Notes under the pieces: model-generated
What the model was told of the DNA's origin: nothing
The model's input: the letters and a program-made list of their open reading frames with translations, nothing else
Database searches by the model: none
Position numbers and translations under genes: made by a program
Shown here: positions 43,602-52,943 of the stretch, piece after piece
How positions within the stretch are numbered: the first letter of the stretch is position 1
Layout: each line of letters begins with the position of its first letter
Source: DATJPR01 sp963752915
Lineage (GTDB): Bacteria; Bacteroidota; Ignavibacteria; UBA10030; UBA6906
Reading direction: 5' to 3'
Assembly: GCA_963752915.1 (NCBI GenBank)
Contig: CAVVZZ010000009.1
Coordinates: 34,384-98,383, forward strand
DNA length: 64,000 nt

Positions 43602-44985
43602 GTTTTCATCAATTAAGAAACTCCACTTCGTCGGCATCGGCGGTATCGGGATGAGCGGCATCGCGGAGATCCTCATTGATCAGGGGTTCACACTGACCGG
43701 GTCGGACCGCGCCGCGTCGGAAAATACCGAACGTCTTGCGACCCTCGGCGCACACGTGTACATCGGACACGCAGCGGCGAACGTTGAGCCGGATGTCGAC
43801 GTCCTGGTCTTTTCCTCCGCCGTCCCGCCGGACAATCCCGAGCTCGTCGAGGCACAGAAGAGAAACATTCCCGTGATCCGCCGGGCAGAAATGCTCGCCG
43901 AGGTCATGCGGCTGAAATACGGCATCGGCATCGCCGGGACGCATGGGAAGACGACGACGACGACCATGACCGGTCTTGTGCTCATGGAAGGCGGGATCGA
44001 TCCGACCGTCATCGTCGGCGGTCGCGTGAACCTGCTCGCCCGTTCGAACGCCCGGCTGGGAAAAGGGGATTTCATCGTGGTCGAGGCTGACGAATATGAC
44101 CGGTCATTTCTCTCGTTAACGCCGACGATCGCAGTCTTGACGACGCTCGAGACCGATCACCTCGATTGTTACCGCGATCTCGAGGACATCAAGGCCGCGT
44201 TTGTGCAGTTCGCAGGCAAGGTCCCATTCTACGGTTTTGTGGTCCTCTGTCTCGATGAACCGGCGTTGCAGGAAATCATGCCGAAGATCCGGAAGAAAAT
44301 CATCACCTACGGATTCAACGGTCAGGCGGACCTCCAGGCGGTGGATGTGGTCCATAAAGAGAACACGTCCAGGTTCACGGTTCTGCTCAGGGGCAACGAC
44401 CTGGGAGAAATTATGCTCCATGTCCCCGGTCGACACAACGTGCTCAACGCCCTCGCCGCGATCGCCGTGGGGTTGGAGATGAATGTCCCGTTTGCCACGA
44501 TCAGGAACGGCGTGGAAAAGTTCACCGGGGTATTCAGGCGCTGGGAAGTCAAGGCGGAAATAAACGGGATCACCGTCATCGACGATTATGCCCATCACCC
44601 GACGGAAATCAAGGCGACGCTCCAGGGGGCAAAAGGAGGATGGAGAAGGCGGGTGGTCTGTGTCTTTCAGCCGCATTTGTATTCCCGGACACGAGACTTC
44701 TACGAAGAGTTCGGGCGCGCGTTCTTCGATGCCGATGTGCTGGTTCTCACGGACGTCTATCCTGCGCGTGAAGAACCGATCCAGGGAGTGACGGGCGAAC
44801 TGATTGCGAATGCGGCGAAAGATTTCGGCCACAAGCAGGTCCACTACGTCCCCGACAAAACGAAGATCCCAGCCTTCCTCGCATCGATCGCAAAGAAGGG
44901 GGACATGGTCATCACGATGGGAGCGGGAGATATCTGGAAATTCGGAGAAGCGTTCATTGCGGGTCTCAAGACGGGGAAGCCATGA
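43600..44985 (+). CDS. murC: UDP-N-acetylmuramate:L-alanine ligase
   Basis: 461 residues beginning KKLHFVGIGGIGMSGIAEIL, the MurC nucleotide fold. The P-loop is GIAGTHGKTTTT, with VVEADEYDRSFL and IDDYAHHPTEIKATL as MurC blocks, and FQPHLYSRTRDF. It adds L-Ala, the first stem residue. The start codon is part of a heptad repeat that also supplies the likely ribosome-binding site. murB and ddl, common neighbours elsewhere, are absent from this cluster. The stop overlaps the ftsQ start. Confidence 0.97.
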   Translation: MFSSIKKLHFVGIGGIGMSGIAEILIDQGFTLTGSDRAASENTERLATLGAHVYIGHAAANVEPDVDVLVFSSAVPPDNPELVEAQKRNIPVIRRAEMLAEVMRLKYGIGIAGTHGKTTTTTMTGLVLMEGGIDPTVIVGGRVNLLARSNARLGKGDFIVVEADEYDRSFLSLTPTIAVLTTLETDHLDCYRDLEDIKAAFVQFAGKVPFYGFVVLCLDEPALQEIMPKIRKKIITYGFNGQADLQAVDVVHKENTSRFTVLLRGNDLGEIMLHVPGRHNVLNALAAIAVGLEMNVPFATIRNGVEKFTGVFRRWEVKAEINGITVIDDYAHHPTEIKATLQGAKGGWRRRVVCVFQPHLYSRTRDFYEEFGRAFFDADVLVLTDVYPAREEPIQGVTGELIANAAKDFGHKQVHYVPDKTKIPAFLASIAKKGDMVITMGAGDIWKFGEAFIAGLKTGKP

Positions 44986-45785
44986 TGGACAGGGAGAAAC
45001 CTGTCGAAGACCACAGACACCTCCGCCGGAAGGCAGCGTTGCTGGTTCTCGTGACGATCGCCCTCCTGATAACGGCCTGGGAAGCAAACGGCTGGAGGAA
45101 TAACGTCGGAGTCAAAGACATTCGGGCCAGCGGGATGCGCCTCCTTGCGGCCAACGACGTGATTGCTCTGGGGAACATTGACAGGTCGCAAAAGCTCTTC
45201 GATGTCGATGTCAACGCCGTCCGCCGGCGGGTTGAAACGAATCCGTTCGTGGCGAGCGCGGCGGTGATCCGCGATGTGCGCGGGAGCATCACGATCATCG
45301 TTCACGAACGCGTTCCCGTCGTTGCCGCGGTGACGGAGAAATCGGTGTACCTCGATGACAGTGCCCGCGTGCTGCCGCCGGTGAAGTCGGCGCAGGTGCT
45401 CGACCTTCCGCTGTTGACCGGGGCCATGCCGGTGGAGGAGTTTGTGGTGGGGAGGAAGGTCCGTAACGCCGCCGTCCTTCATGCGCTGGCATTCCTCGAC
45501 ACCGCACGCGCATTTGGTGATGATCTCTACCACAGAATTTCAGAAGTGCACATCAACGATGACGGCGGCCTGGTCTGCTATACCACCGAGTCCGGCATTC
45601 CCGTGGCGTTCGGGCACGGCGGTGTCGCGGTGAAGCTTGCGAAGTTCGACGGATTCTGGAAGGAGTTTGTCGCGCGGGAAGGTGCACAGGCGTTGGAATA
45701 TGTTGATCTGCGATTCGATAACATTGTCGTTGCACGCTGGAATCAGCAACAGGAACTTGCATTGCACGAGAGGGTAAACCCATGA
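44982..45785 (+). CDS. ftsQ: Cell division protein FtsQ (POTRA domain)
   Basis: 267 residues from ATG 44982 (a second ATG follows at 44985). A short cytoplasmic start leads to one membrane helix (AALLVLVTIALLITAWEA). A POTRA domain follows (VKDIRASGMRLLAANDVIAL, VDVNAVRRRVETNPFVASAAVIRDVRGSITIIVHE, with the ERVPV close). Then comes the FtsQ beta domain ending LEYVDLRFDNIVVARW. It links early and late divisome proteins. The 4-base overlaps with murC and ftsA indicate tight coupling. Confidence 0.92.
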   Translation: MMDREKPVEDHRHLRRKAALLVLVTIALLITAWEANGWRNNVGVKDIRASGMRLLAANDVIALGNIDRSQKLFDVDVNAVRRRVETNPFVASAAVIRDVRGSITIIVHERVPVVAAVTEKSVYLDDSARVLPPVKSAQVLDLPLLTGAMPVEEFVVGRKVRNAAVLHALAFLDTARAFGDDLYHRISEVHINDDGGLVCYTTESGIPVAFGHGGVAVKLAKFDGFWKEFVAREGAQALEYVDLRFDNIVVARWNQQQELALHERVNP

Positions 45786-47026
45786 TGAACCACATTGTCG
45801 GTCTCGACATCGGTACAACAAAAGTGTGCGCGGTGGTGGCCGGCACGGACGAACAGGGTCGTGTCCACATCCTCGGTGTGGGACGGAGTCCCTCGGACGG
45901 AATGAACAGGGGCGTGGTCACGCATATCGACAGGACCACGAACGCGATCGCCACCGCCATCACGGAGGCGGAGGCACAGTCCGGCGTGCATATCCAGAGT
46001 GCTGTCGTCGGGATCGCGGGAGATCACATCCAGAGCTTCCAGAGCCGCGGGGTGGTGAGCATCAGCGGCGCCGACCACGAAGTGACGCAGGCCGACATCG
46101 ACCGGCTGATCGAGGACACGAAGCGGCTTTCGCTCCCGTCCGACAGAAAGATCATCCATGTCATTCCCCAGGAGTTTATCGTTGACGGCCAGGACGGCGT
46201 GTACGACCCCCTCGGGATGAGCGGCATCCGCATGGAAGCCAGCGTGCATATCATCACCGGGCTCGTCAGTGCCGCAGAAAACATCTACAAGTGCGTCCAG
46301 CGGGCGAACATTGAAGTCTCCGACATGGTTCTCGAGCCCCTCGCGTCCAGTTACGCCGTCCTCGATGACGAAGAGAAGGAAGTCGGCATCGCGCTGCTCG
46401 ATATCGGTGGCGGCACGACGGACCTCGCCGTGTTCGAGGAGCGCACCATCCGGCACACTGCCGTGATCGGCATCGCCGGGAAGAAAGTCACGGATGACAT
46501 CCGCAAGGTCCTGGGTGTCCTCAACGATCAGGCGGAGCGGCTGAAGCGGGAGTACGGGTGCGCGTATGTTCCTGCAGTGCCGCAGGCAGATCCGATCGTG
46601 TTGCCCGGCGTCGGTGGGCGGGCACCGATCGAAATCGATCGGACGCTGCTGGCAAGGATCATCCAGCCGCGGATGGAGGAAATCCTGGAGATCGCGGGGA
46701 TGGAAATCAAGCGTTCGGGGTATTCCAAACATTTGTCCGGCGGTGTCGTCCTCACCGGAGGCGGCGCGCTGATCAAGGGGACCGCAGAGCTTGCCCGGGA
46801 TGTCCTCGGGATGCCGGTCAAGATCGGCATTCCATCGGGATTTTCCGGCGGCCTGCTCCGCGAGATTGAGAACCCGGCATATGCAACGGCAGTAGGACTG
46901 GTCTATCATGGGCTGCGGTATGCAGGGCATCCATCGGCAAGCGAACGGCCTTCGACCAGTACAAAGAAAAAACCGTCAGTCAAAGGAATTACGAACCGCG
47001 TGCGTGAATGGTTCGACCAGCTGTAA
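45782..47026 (+). CDS. ftsA: Cell division protein FtsA
   Basis: 414 residues. Actin-fold phosphate motifs are GLDIGTTKVCAVVA (phosphate 1), LLDIGGGTTDLAVF (phosphate 2) and VVLTGGGALIKG (adenosine). The SHS2 (1C) region is in the first third. The C-terminal helix GITNRVREWFDQL is the amphipathic membrane anchor, after a Ser/Thr/Lys-rich linker. FtsA tethers FtsZ to the membrane and recruits the divisome. It is coupled to ftsQ. Confidence 0.97.
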   Translation: MMNHIVGLDIGTTKVCAVVAGTDEQGRVHILGVGRSPSDGMNRGVVTHIDRTTNAIATAITEAEAQSGVHIQSAVVGIAGDHIQSFQSRGVVSISGADHEVTQADIDRLIEDTKRLSLPSDRKIIHVIPQEFIVDGQDGVYDPLGMSGIRMEASVHIITGLVSAAENIYKCVQRANIEVSDMVLEPLASSYAVLDDEEKEVGIALLDIGGGTTDLAVFEERTIRHTAVIGIAGKKVTDDIRKVLGVLNDQAERLKREYGCAYVPAVPQADPIVLPGVGGRAPIEIDRTLLARIIQPRMEEILEIAGMEIKRSGYSKHLSGGVVLTGGGALIKGTAELARDVLGMPVKIGIPSGFSGGLLREIENPAYATAVGLVYHGLRYAGHPSASERPSTSTKKKPSVKGITNRVREWFDQL

Positions 47027-47062
47027 AGCAAAAATCACATTATCACTAGAAGGAGGAATCCC

Positions 47063-48256
47063 GTGATCGAACTCGACCATGGTTTCGATCGTGGAGCAAA
47101 GATCCGTGTCGTCGGCGTCGGTGGTGGCGGCGGCAATGCGATTTGCAGCATGATTAAGAAAGGCCTGCAAGGGGTCGATTTCTTTGCGATCAACACGGAC
47201 CTTCAGGCGCTGGAGCGCAATGCCGCGCCCAACAAGATCCAGGTTGGAAAGAATCTCACCCGCGGGCTTGGCGCAGGCGCTGATCCGTCCATCGGCCATC
47301 GGGCTGTCGAGGAGGACAGAGATGAAATCACCCGCGCCCTCTCAGGAAGTGACATGGTGTTCATCACCGCGGGAATGGGTGGCGGGACGGGAACCGGCGG
47401 GGCTCCTCTCGTGGCGAACATCGGAAAGAGCCTCGGGGCCCTCGTCGTCGGGATTGTGACCCGGCCGTTCAACACGGAAGGCAAGAAGCGCAACGCCCAG
47501 GCCGATGCGGGAATCGATGAGCTCCGAAAGCAGGTCGATACCCTGATCATTGTGCCGAACCAGAAACTTCTCTCCATTGTCGATCGGCACGTGCCGATGA
47601 CCGTGGCGTTCGATATGGCGAATGACGTTCTGTATGGCGCCACCCGGGGCATCGCGGAGCTGATCACCGTTCCGGGGTATATCAACGTCGACTTTGCCGA
47701 TGTGCGGACAGTCATGCGGGAAATGGGGGATGCGGTCATGGGGACGGGGATCGCGAAGGGCGAGAACCGGGCGACCGAAGCCGCACACGCAGCGATCTCG
47801 AGCCCGCTGCTCGACGACATCTCCATCGCGGGGGCCCAGGGCCTCCTGGTGAATATCACCGGCCCGGAGGACATGGGCATGGTGGAGATGGAGGAAGCCG
47901 CGGGGATCATTACGAGCGCTGCCGGCGATGATGCGAACGTGATCCTCGGCGCTGTGGTCGATGAGAACATGACCGACGAGATGATGGTGACCGTCATCGC
48001 GACAGGCTTCAACCGAAAATCCGGCGTCGGAACACCGGCTCGCGCGTCGCTGGTAAACAGGAATTCGAACCCGGTGGTCGAACGGGTTCCTTCCGGCACG
48101 TATGACCTGAAGAAGCTCGATCCTCCGGCGGTCACACGAAGGGGGATTGAGCTCCCGAACGTGCAGTCGCTTTCCGGCGTGGACCACGAGCGAGCGGAAC
48201 GGATCGACAAGAGCGATCCGGAGAAGCCGGCGTTTCTCCGCAAGATTATGGACTGA
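47063..48256 (+). CDS. ftsZ: Cell division protein FtsZ
   Basis: 397 residues from GTG 47063, with GAAGGAGG at 47050-47057 as ribosome-binding site. The tubulin signature AGMGGGTGTGGAP, the N-terminal GVGGGGGNAI and the T7-loop region NVDFADVRTVM are intact. The linker is short (about 55 residues), and the conserved C-terminal peptide is EKPAFLRKIMD, close to the Bacteroidota form. It polymerises into the division ring. It is the last gene of the cluster before a strong inverted repeat. Confidence 0.98.
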   Translation: MIELDHGFDRGAKIRVVGVGGGGGNAICSMIKKGLQGVDFFAINTDLQALERNAAPNKIQVGKNLTRGLGAGADPSIGHRAVEEDRDEITRALSGSDMVFITAGMGGGTGTGGAPLVANIGKSLGALVVGIVTRPFNTEGKKRNAQADAGIDELRKQVDTLIIVPNQKLLSIVDRHVPMTVAFDMANDVLYGATRGIAELITVPGYINVDFADVRTVMREMGDAVMGTGIAKGENRATEAAHAAISSPLLDDISIAGAQGLLVNITGPEDMGMVEMEEAAGIITSAAGDDANVILGAVVDENMTDEMMVTVIATGFNRKSGVGTPARASLVNRNSNPVVERVPSGTYDLKKLDPPAVTRRGIELPNVQSLSGVDHERAERIDKSDPEKPAFLRKIMD

Positions 48257-48269
48257 CCTCACCCCCTTT

Positions 48270-48315
48270 GTCCCCCTCCCCTTCATGAGAAACTCTTTGT
48301 GCAGGGGAGGGGGAC
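48270..48315. terminator. Long inverted repeat between convergent ftsZ and PAP2 genes
   Basis: GTCCCCCTCCCCT (48270-48282) and AGGGGAGGGGGAC (48303-48315) form a perfect 13-bp stem with a 20-base loop. It lies between two convergent genes and probably ends transcripts from both, although neither side has a clear T-run. The C-rich words before it (CCCCCTTTG) resemble dispersed intergenic repeats. Confidence 0.6.
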
Positions 48316-48358
48316 GGGAGGAGAGGTCCTGCCGGCGAATTGACTGCCGATGATACTC

Positions 48359-49360
48359 CTATACTTCAGGCGGGAACTGGCGCTCGAGGGTCAGCAGTGT
48401 GTCGCGGGTGAAATGGTACAGCCGTCGCGATGTGAAGATACAGAGGGCGGCGAACAGGACACCGCCGACAAGATCGACGACGTAGTGGTAGCGTTCATAC
48501 ACGGTGGCGACGATCAGGAGCGATCCGACGATGTAGACGATCCATCGGACGCGTGCATGCGCACGGGCGCTGAGGTTCATCAGGACAAGCGTCATCATCG
48601 TGTGTCCGCTCGGAAAGACATCGCGTTGCGCCGAGGACATCGCGACGGCGTTCGGCACGTTCATCAGAACCGATTCCCCCCAGTTCACAAACCAGCGAAG
48701 CGACGGCGTCAGCCACAGTCCGGGGAGGTCCCTGTCGAGCGCGGCGAAATCATGGAGCGTAAAACGCGGTCCCACCGCAGGAAGCAACAAATAGCCGAGA
48801 TATGAGAGGAAGAAGCCGTACACGCAGGTGAACATGAAGAAGTGGAACATGTCAAACATCCGGCGGCGGTAGATCTCGTATCCGAGGATCAGAAAGAGAA
48901 GGTAAAACGCGGTGTAGGCAATCTGCAGGACCTCCGTGAGCCACGGTGTGGAAAACTGCATGAGCCAGTGGGTGGGATCCTTGCCAAACAGCCAGCGGTC
49001 CGCTGCAATGAGCAGATCGTCGTAGTCGCGGCCGAAATGAATCGGCTTGATCATGAAGTAGAGCTCTTTAAAAGAGACGAACACCATCGGCGCGACGTAC
49101 CAGTCGTGCACGTAGCGGAGAATCCGGTACCCGCACCGGTGACGGGCGAAGCCGAGCCAAACGATGAATCCCGTCACGGCAACATTCACGACGACCAGGA
49201 CACCCCAGCGCGGAATGCGAGAGGAAAACACAAGATCGATGACGGTCAGGACCCACACAAACCCGATCATGAGGATGTCGGCGGAATGCAGGTACTGGGT
49301 AACCCCTCGTACAAGTTTGACAAGCGGCCGCGCGTGATTCTTGAATGCGTCAGGTTTCAT
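48359..49360 (-). CDS. PAP2-family membrane phosphatase (inositol-phosphorylceramide-synthase-like)
   Basis: 333 residues with about six to seven membrane helices. The PAP2 active-site motifs are DVFPSGHTMMTL and RYHYVVDLVGG, with the catalytic His and Asp. The upstream part (LLPAVGPRF, YTAFYLLFLILGYEIY) matches the PAP2 subgroup that includes AUR1-type enzymes. It probably acts on a lipid phosphate or polyprenyl pyrophosphate at the membrane. The substrate cannot be assigned. It is the last gene of the minus-strand set, 3 bases after rsmA. Confidence 0.82.
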   Translation of the reverse strand: MKPDAFKNHARPLVKLVRGVTQYLHSADILMIGFVWVLTVIDLVFSSRIPRWGVLVVVNVAVTGFIVWLGFARHRCGYRILRYVHDWYVAPMVFVSFKELYFMIKPIHFGRDYDDLLIAADRWLFGKDPTHWLMQFSTPWLTEVLQIAYTAFYLLFLILGYEIYRRRMFDMFHFFMFTCVYGFFLSYLGYLLLPAVGPRFTLHDFAALDRDLPGLWLTPSLRWFVNWGESVLMNVPNAVAMSSAQRDVFPSGHTMMTLVLMNLSARAHARVRWIVYIVGSLLIVATVYERYHYVVDLVGGVLFAALCIFTSRRLYHFTRDTLLTLERQFPPEV

Positions 49361-49363
49361 ACG

Positions 49364-50203
49364 TCAGAGAACGTCCTTCTGATCGTCGTGCGCGAGACTC
49401 TGACGCAGAACGGCGAACCGATTGGCCAGGGTGTTTGAAAGGTCTGCAAATTCCTCAACAGTAAGTTGCTCCGGTCTGCGGGACAACGTCGCCGGATCAA
49501 TCTCCACCAAGTCTCCTTCCCCGAGGTCGCGGAGAGAATTCCGCAGCGTTTTCCGCCTCTTTCCGAACGCAGTGCGAACAACTTTCCGGAAAAACCGCTC
49601 ATCGCTCAGCGCGTACCGGGTGGAAGGAAGCATCTGCACCCGGACGACGGTCGACATGACCGTCGGGCGCGGGAAGAATGATCCCGGCTGGACATCGAAC
49701 AGGACGTCAACATTCGCGTGCATCTGGGCGATGACGGACACAATGCCGTATTCCTTCGATCCGGGCGCGGCGGCGACGCGTCGCCCCACTTCCCGTTGCA
49801 TCATGAGCGTCAGGTCCTGCACCGCCGACCGCCGGTCAAGGAAATGAAAGAATATGGGAGTGGTGATGTAGTAGGGGATATTGCCGACAACACGGAGCCG
49901 AGGGACATGATGCTCCCGGGCAACAGCGAGCGGATCGATGGTGAGAATGTCCTGATGCAGGATCTCTGCCCGGTCTCCGAATCGCTCCCGCATGACATCG
50001 ATGACTCGCCGGTCCAGGTCCACCAGGATGAGCGTACACTCTGTCGCCGCCAGGAACCCGGTGAGCGCTCCTTCTCCGGGGCCGATCTCCAGAACCACGT
50101 CTCCACGTTGCGGAGCAATCGAGTCCACAATCTTCCGGGATATCCGGGCGTCCCGGAGAAAATGCTGTCCGAGGGATTTCTTCGGCCGGATCTGCTCGGT
50201 CAC
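49364..50203 (-). CDS. rsmA: 16S rRNA (adenine1518/1519-N6) dimethyltransferase RsmA (KsgA)
   Basis: 279 residues starting MTEQIRPKKSLGQHFLRD, the KsgA opening. The SAM site is VLEIGPGEGALTGFLA, the catalytic motif is NIPYYIT, and FFPRPTVMSTVVRV and FGKRRKTLRNSL are typical. It dimethylates two adjacent adenosines near the 3' end of 16S rRNA. Its start overlaps the stop of the AsmA-like gene by 4 bases. Confidence 0.97.
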   Translation of the reverse strand: MTEQIRPKKSLGQHFLRDARISRKIVDSIAPQRGDVVLEIGPGEGALTGFLAATECTLILVDLDRRVIDVMRERFGDRAEILHQDILTIDPLAVAREHHVPRLRVVGNIPYYITTPIFFHFLDRRSAVQDLTLMMQREVGRRVAAAPGSKEYGIVSVIAQMHANVDVLFDVQPGSFFPRPTVMSTVVRVQMLPSTRYALSDERFFRKVVRTAFGKRRKTLRNSLRDLGEGDLVEIDPATLSRRPEQLTVEEFADLSNTLANRFAVLRQSLAHDDQKDVL

Positions 50204-52788
50204 TTCTTTCCCTTGAAAATATTCCGCAAGACATCTCCCGCTTTCTTCTTGGCCTGCTCTTCGAGTTTCTTCGCTTCGTCCTGAACTTTCTGTTTCGCCA
50301 GATCCTCCACGCGTTTCCGCGCTGCATCAGTATTGAGCTGAACTTTCGGGTCGTCTGTCGTTCCGCCCACGTTGAAATCGAACTTCAATCGCCCGGTGGG
50401 GTCCTTGAAAGCGTTGATGGCATCCCCCGTGAACCCTCCAACGGAAATTGCTGATGACGTCTTCTCCGGTAAGTACAACGAAGTCGCATAGTCGAGGGAG
50501 CCATCGATTCCCTGTGAGCCGTTGACGACATAGTCGCCGTTGAGGGCGGAGATCTTCAGGTCTTTGATCTGGATGCGCCCGTCCTTGATGGTAAAACCAT
50601 TTGACCAGTCCTTGAAGGCGACGTTTTCCAGATCGGGCAATTTCAACGCGGAAGCGATCGATTGATTCACTTTGAAGCCGTTGAGAGATCCGTTTTGGAT
50701 CATGACCTTTCCGGCGCCGTCGAGCGTACTGGGCACAACACCGAGCGTGTCGTTCAATGCACCCTTCATCGTCGTGTTCATGGTCAGCCGGCCCTTGAGC
50801 CGGCTCCCAAACGAGGTGAAGTGTGTCAGCAGTGTCGGCGCGTCGACACTGTTCATATCGAGTGACATGTCGAAGACCGGCTTCTCGGGGTTTTGCAGCG
50901 AAACGGATCCCTTGGAAATGACGGAACCGCCGAAGGCATCCATCGAGAAGTTCTGCATCGTCACAACCCCGTTCGCGATATGCATCATCATGCGGACGTT
51001 CGTGAATTCGTAATTCTGCATGGTGAAGGTACCGACAGTGCCGTTCACGTCGATTTCCATCGTCGGGAACGGCAACGTCGTTTTCGGTGCCGGAGTCTTC
51101 ACCGCGGGTTGTGCGGGACTGCTCGCGGTCTGCGCGGCGGGGGCGGCAGCCGGCTTCTGGCCTGCGCCCTCCTCCGTCATGATATCCGCGGTGTAGAGAT
51201 GTTTTGATTGAAGCGTAACATTGGCAACGGGACGCGGAACGGATTTATCGGTTGAGGCAAGGGAGAGATAATTCTTGAGCCAGAAGGCGAGGGAAAGGTC
51301 CGAGTGGCCGATGCTCATCGAGAGGTTCTTCGATTCGATGAGCTGGTTGTTGAAGAGAATGGTCCCATTGAGGTCGCGGACGGGCTTCCTGGATGTGGAG
51401 GATTGGGCCGTCACATTCGAGAACTGCAGGGTGCCGTCGGCTTTCAGCGTGGATGGGTCCTTTACCTTGCCCGACACATTGACGTTGACGGAGAGCTTGC
51501 CGGAAAGCGAGGTCCCCTGTTCCAAAGGGTAGTACTGATTAATTTCGGCAAGATTCATCGACCCCTGGACCGCGAGCGCCATTGAAGGATCGGCGAAGTC
51601 ATGGATGCTCATGCTCATGGCGATCGGATTCTCGCCCAGGGAGGCGGTGAGCTTTTCGATGCGGAACTCCTGCGAGGAACGCGATCGGGTGAAATTCGAG
51701 ACAATGGAGATATTGCTGATCGGTTTCGGCAGTTTTGCATACTGGACGCTTGCGCCGTCGGCTTTGATGCTCCCTTTCACATCCGGCGAAGAACTGTCGG
51801 AGACTGCTCCGGAAATGTTGATCTGCACAGCCGCATTCCCTTTGCCCGAGAGCCCTTCGGCATTTTTCATATATTCCTTCGGGACAAGGGAGAGAAGTTC
51901 TGCGATATTCAGGTTCGCGGATCCCATGGAAAGGTCAAGGTTCCTGGTCGATTTGACCTCTTTGACCGTTCCAACCAGGGTCATCGACATGTCCTGAACG
52001 GTGATGTCGCCCTTCTCGATGGTGAGTTCATCATTTTGTGCGTCATAAACCATTCGTGGTGCAAGGGAGACACGGAGACCCGATATCAGAGGAGTCTCAA
52101 CGCTACCATAGCTGAGATCGGCGATCGAAGTTTTTGTTTCAACGGTCAGCCTGCCCGATTGCCAATCAAGAGTGAGATCGGAATTCACGCCGCGAAGGCG
52201 TGTCGCCGAATTTTCCTTGTGGTCAACATAGTCAATTTCTCCGTCGTTCAGCCGGAAGCCGGAGATGGAGAGCGCTCCTTCCGGCTGGGCTGGCTGCGAT
52301 GCCGGTGCGGACCCCGGGGCAGGAGTGTTGATCGATGGTTCGCGGGACGGCGGGGTGGCCTGTGGTTGTTCCGCCGTTCCGGAAAGGTCGTCGTAGTTGG
52401 TTTCACGCTCTTCGTTCGTTTCGATGAGGAGCTTCGGCCGATCGAGCACAACGGAAGACACTTCCACGCGTCCCCGGACCAGGGGCAGAAGCTTGACGTT
52501 GACGCGAAGTCTCTCGAGTGAAAGAAAGGGGTCCGTGGAGAAGCCGGGGCCACGACGATTGGCGATCTGAACTCCGTCCACATCGATCCCGATCGCGGGA
52601 AACAAGGAGAGGGAGATAGCGTTGACAGCGACAGAGCGGTGAGTCGCTTCTTCGATCCGCGGGATCACGAGCGACTTCAACCTGTCGCCGGTGAAGACAA
52701 ACTTCAGGGTGATCGCAGCCACCACGATAACAACCAACGGCACTGCCGCCACTGTGAGAAGAATCTTCGATTTTCTCGTGATGGGCAC
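50200..52788 (-). CDS. AsmA-like inner-membrane-anchored periplasmic protein
   Basis: 862 residues with one N-terminal membrane helix (about 8-28). The AsmA opening follows (LKSLVIPRIEEATHRSVAVNAISLSLFPAIGIDVDGVQIAN). Two Pro/Ala/Gln-rich linkers separate long beta-repeat stretches. The AsmA C-terminal region is recognisable (SLDMNSVDAPTLLTHFTSFGSRLKGRLTMN, then GKVMIQNGSLNGFKVN). The end is Lys-rich and helical. AsmA and TamB-type proteins are thought to bridge inner and outer membranes for lipid transport. Coupling to rsmA and a PAP2 phosphatase suggests a shared promoter in the divergent gap 52789-52943. Confidence 0.85.
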   Translation of the reverse strand: MPITRKSKILLTVAAVPLVVIVVAAITLKFVFTGDRLKSLVIPRIEEATHRSVAVNAISLSLFPAIGIDVDGVQIANRRGPGFSTDPFLSLERLRVNVKLLPLVRGRVEVSSVVLDRPKLLIETNEERETNYDDLSGTAEQPQATPPSREPSINTPAPGSAPASQPAQPEGALSISGFRLNDGEIDYVDHKENSATRLRGVNSDLTLDWQSGRLTVETKTSIADLSYGSVETPLISGLRVSLAPRMVYDAQNDELTIEKGDITVQDMSMTLVGTVKEVKSTRNLDLSMGSANLNIAELLSLVPKEYMKNAEGLSGKGNAAVQINISGAVSDSSSPDVKGSIKADGASVQYAKLPKPISNISIVSNFTRSRSSQEFRIEKLTASLGENPIAMSMSIHDFADPSMALAVQGSMNLAEINQYYPLEQGTSLSGKLSVNVNVSGKVKDPSTLKADGTLQFSNVTAQSSTSRKPVRDLNGTILFNNQLIESKNLSMSIGHSDLSLAFWLKNYLSLASTDKSVPRPVANVTLQSKHLYTADIMTEEGAGQKPAAAPAAQTASSPAQPAVKTPAPKTTLPFPTMEIDVNGTVGTFTMQNYEFTNVRMMMHIANGVVTMQNFSMDAFGGSVISKGSVSLQNPEKPVFDMSLDMNSVDAPTLLTHFTSFGSRLKGRLTMNTTMKGALNDTLGVVPSTLDGAGKVMIQNGSLNGFKVNQSIASALKLPDLENVAFKDWSNGFTIKDGRIQIKDLKISALNGDYVVNGSQGIDGSLDYATSLYLPEKTSSAISVGGFTGDAINAFKDPTGRLKFDFNVGGTTDDPKVQLNTDAARKRVEDLAKQKVQDEAKKLEEQAKKKAGDVLRNIFKGKK

Positions 52789-52943
52789 GCCATCCTCCGG
52801 AATTCAGATCATCAATATAGACAAGTACGCCCCGAGTTTCAATCGAACCGGCGCCCCGAATTCATTGCATGTCAAGGGGTTTCTCGTTAGATTAGCTTGC
52901 TTTTCGTTGCGAAAGTTCCCACGATCATCGAGCACTGGCGACC

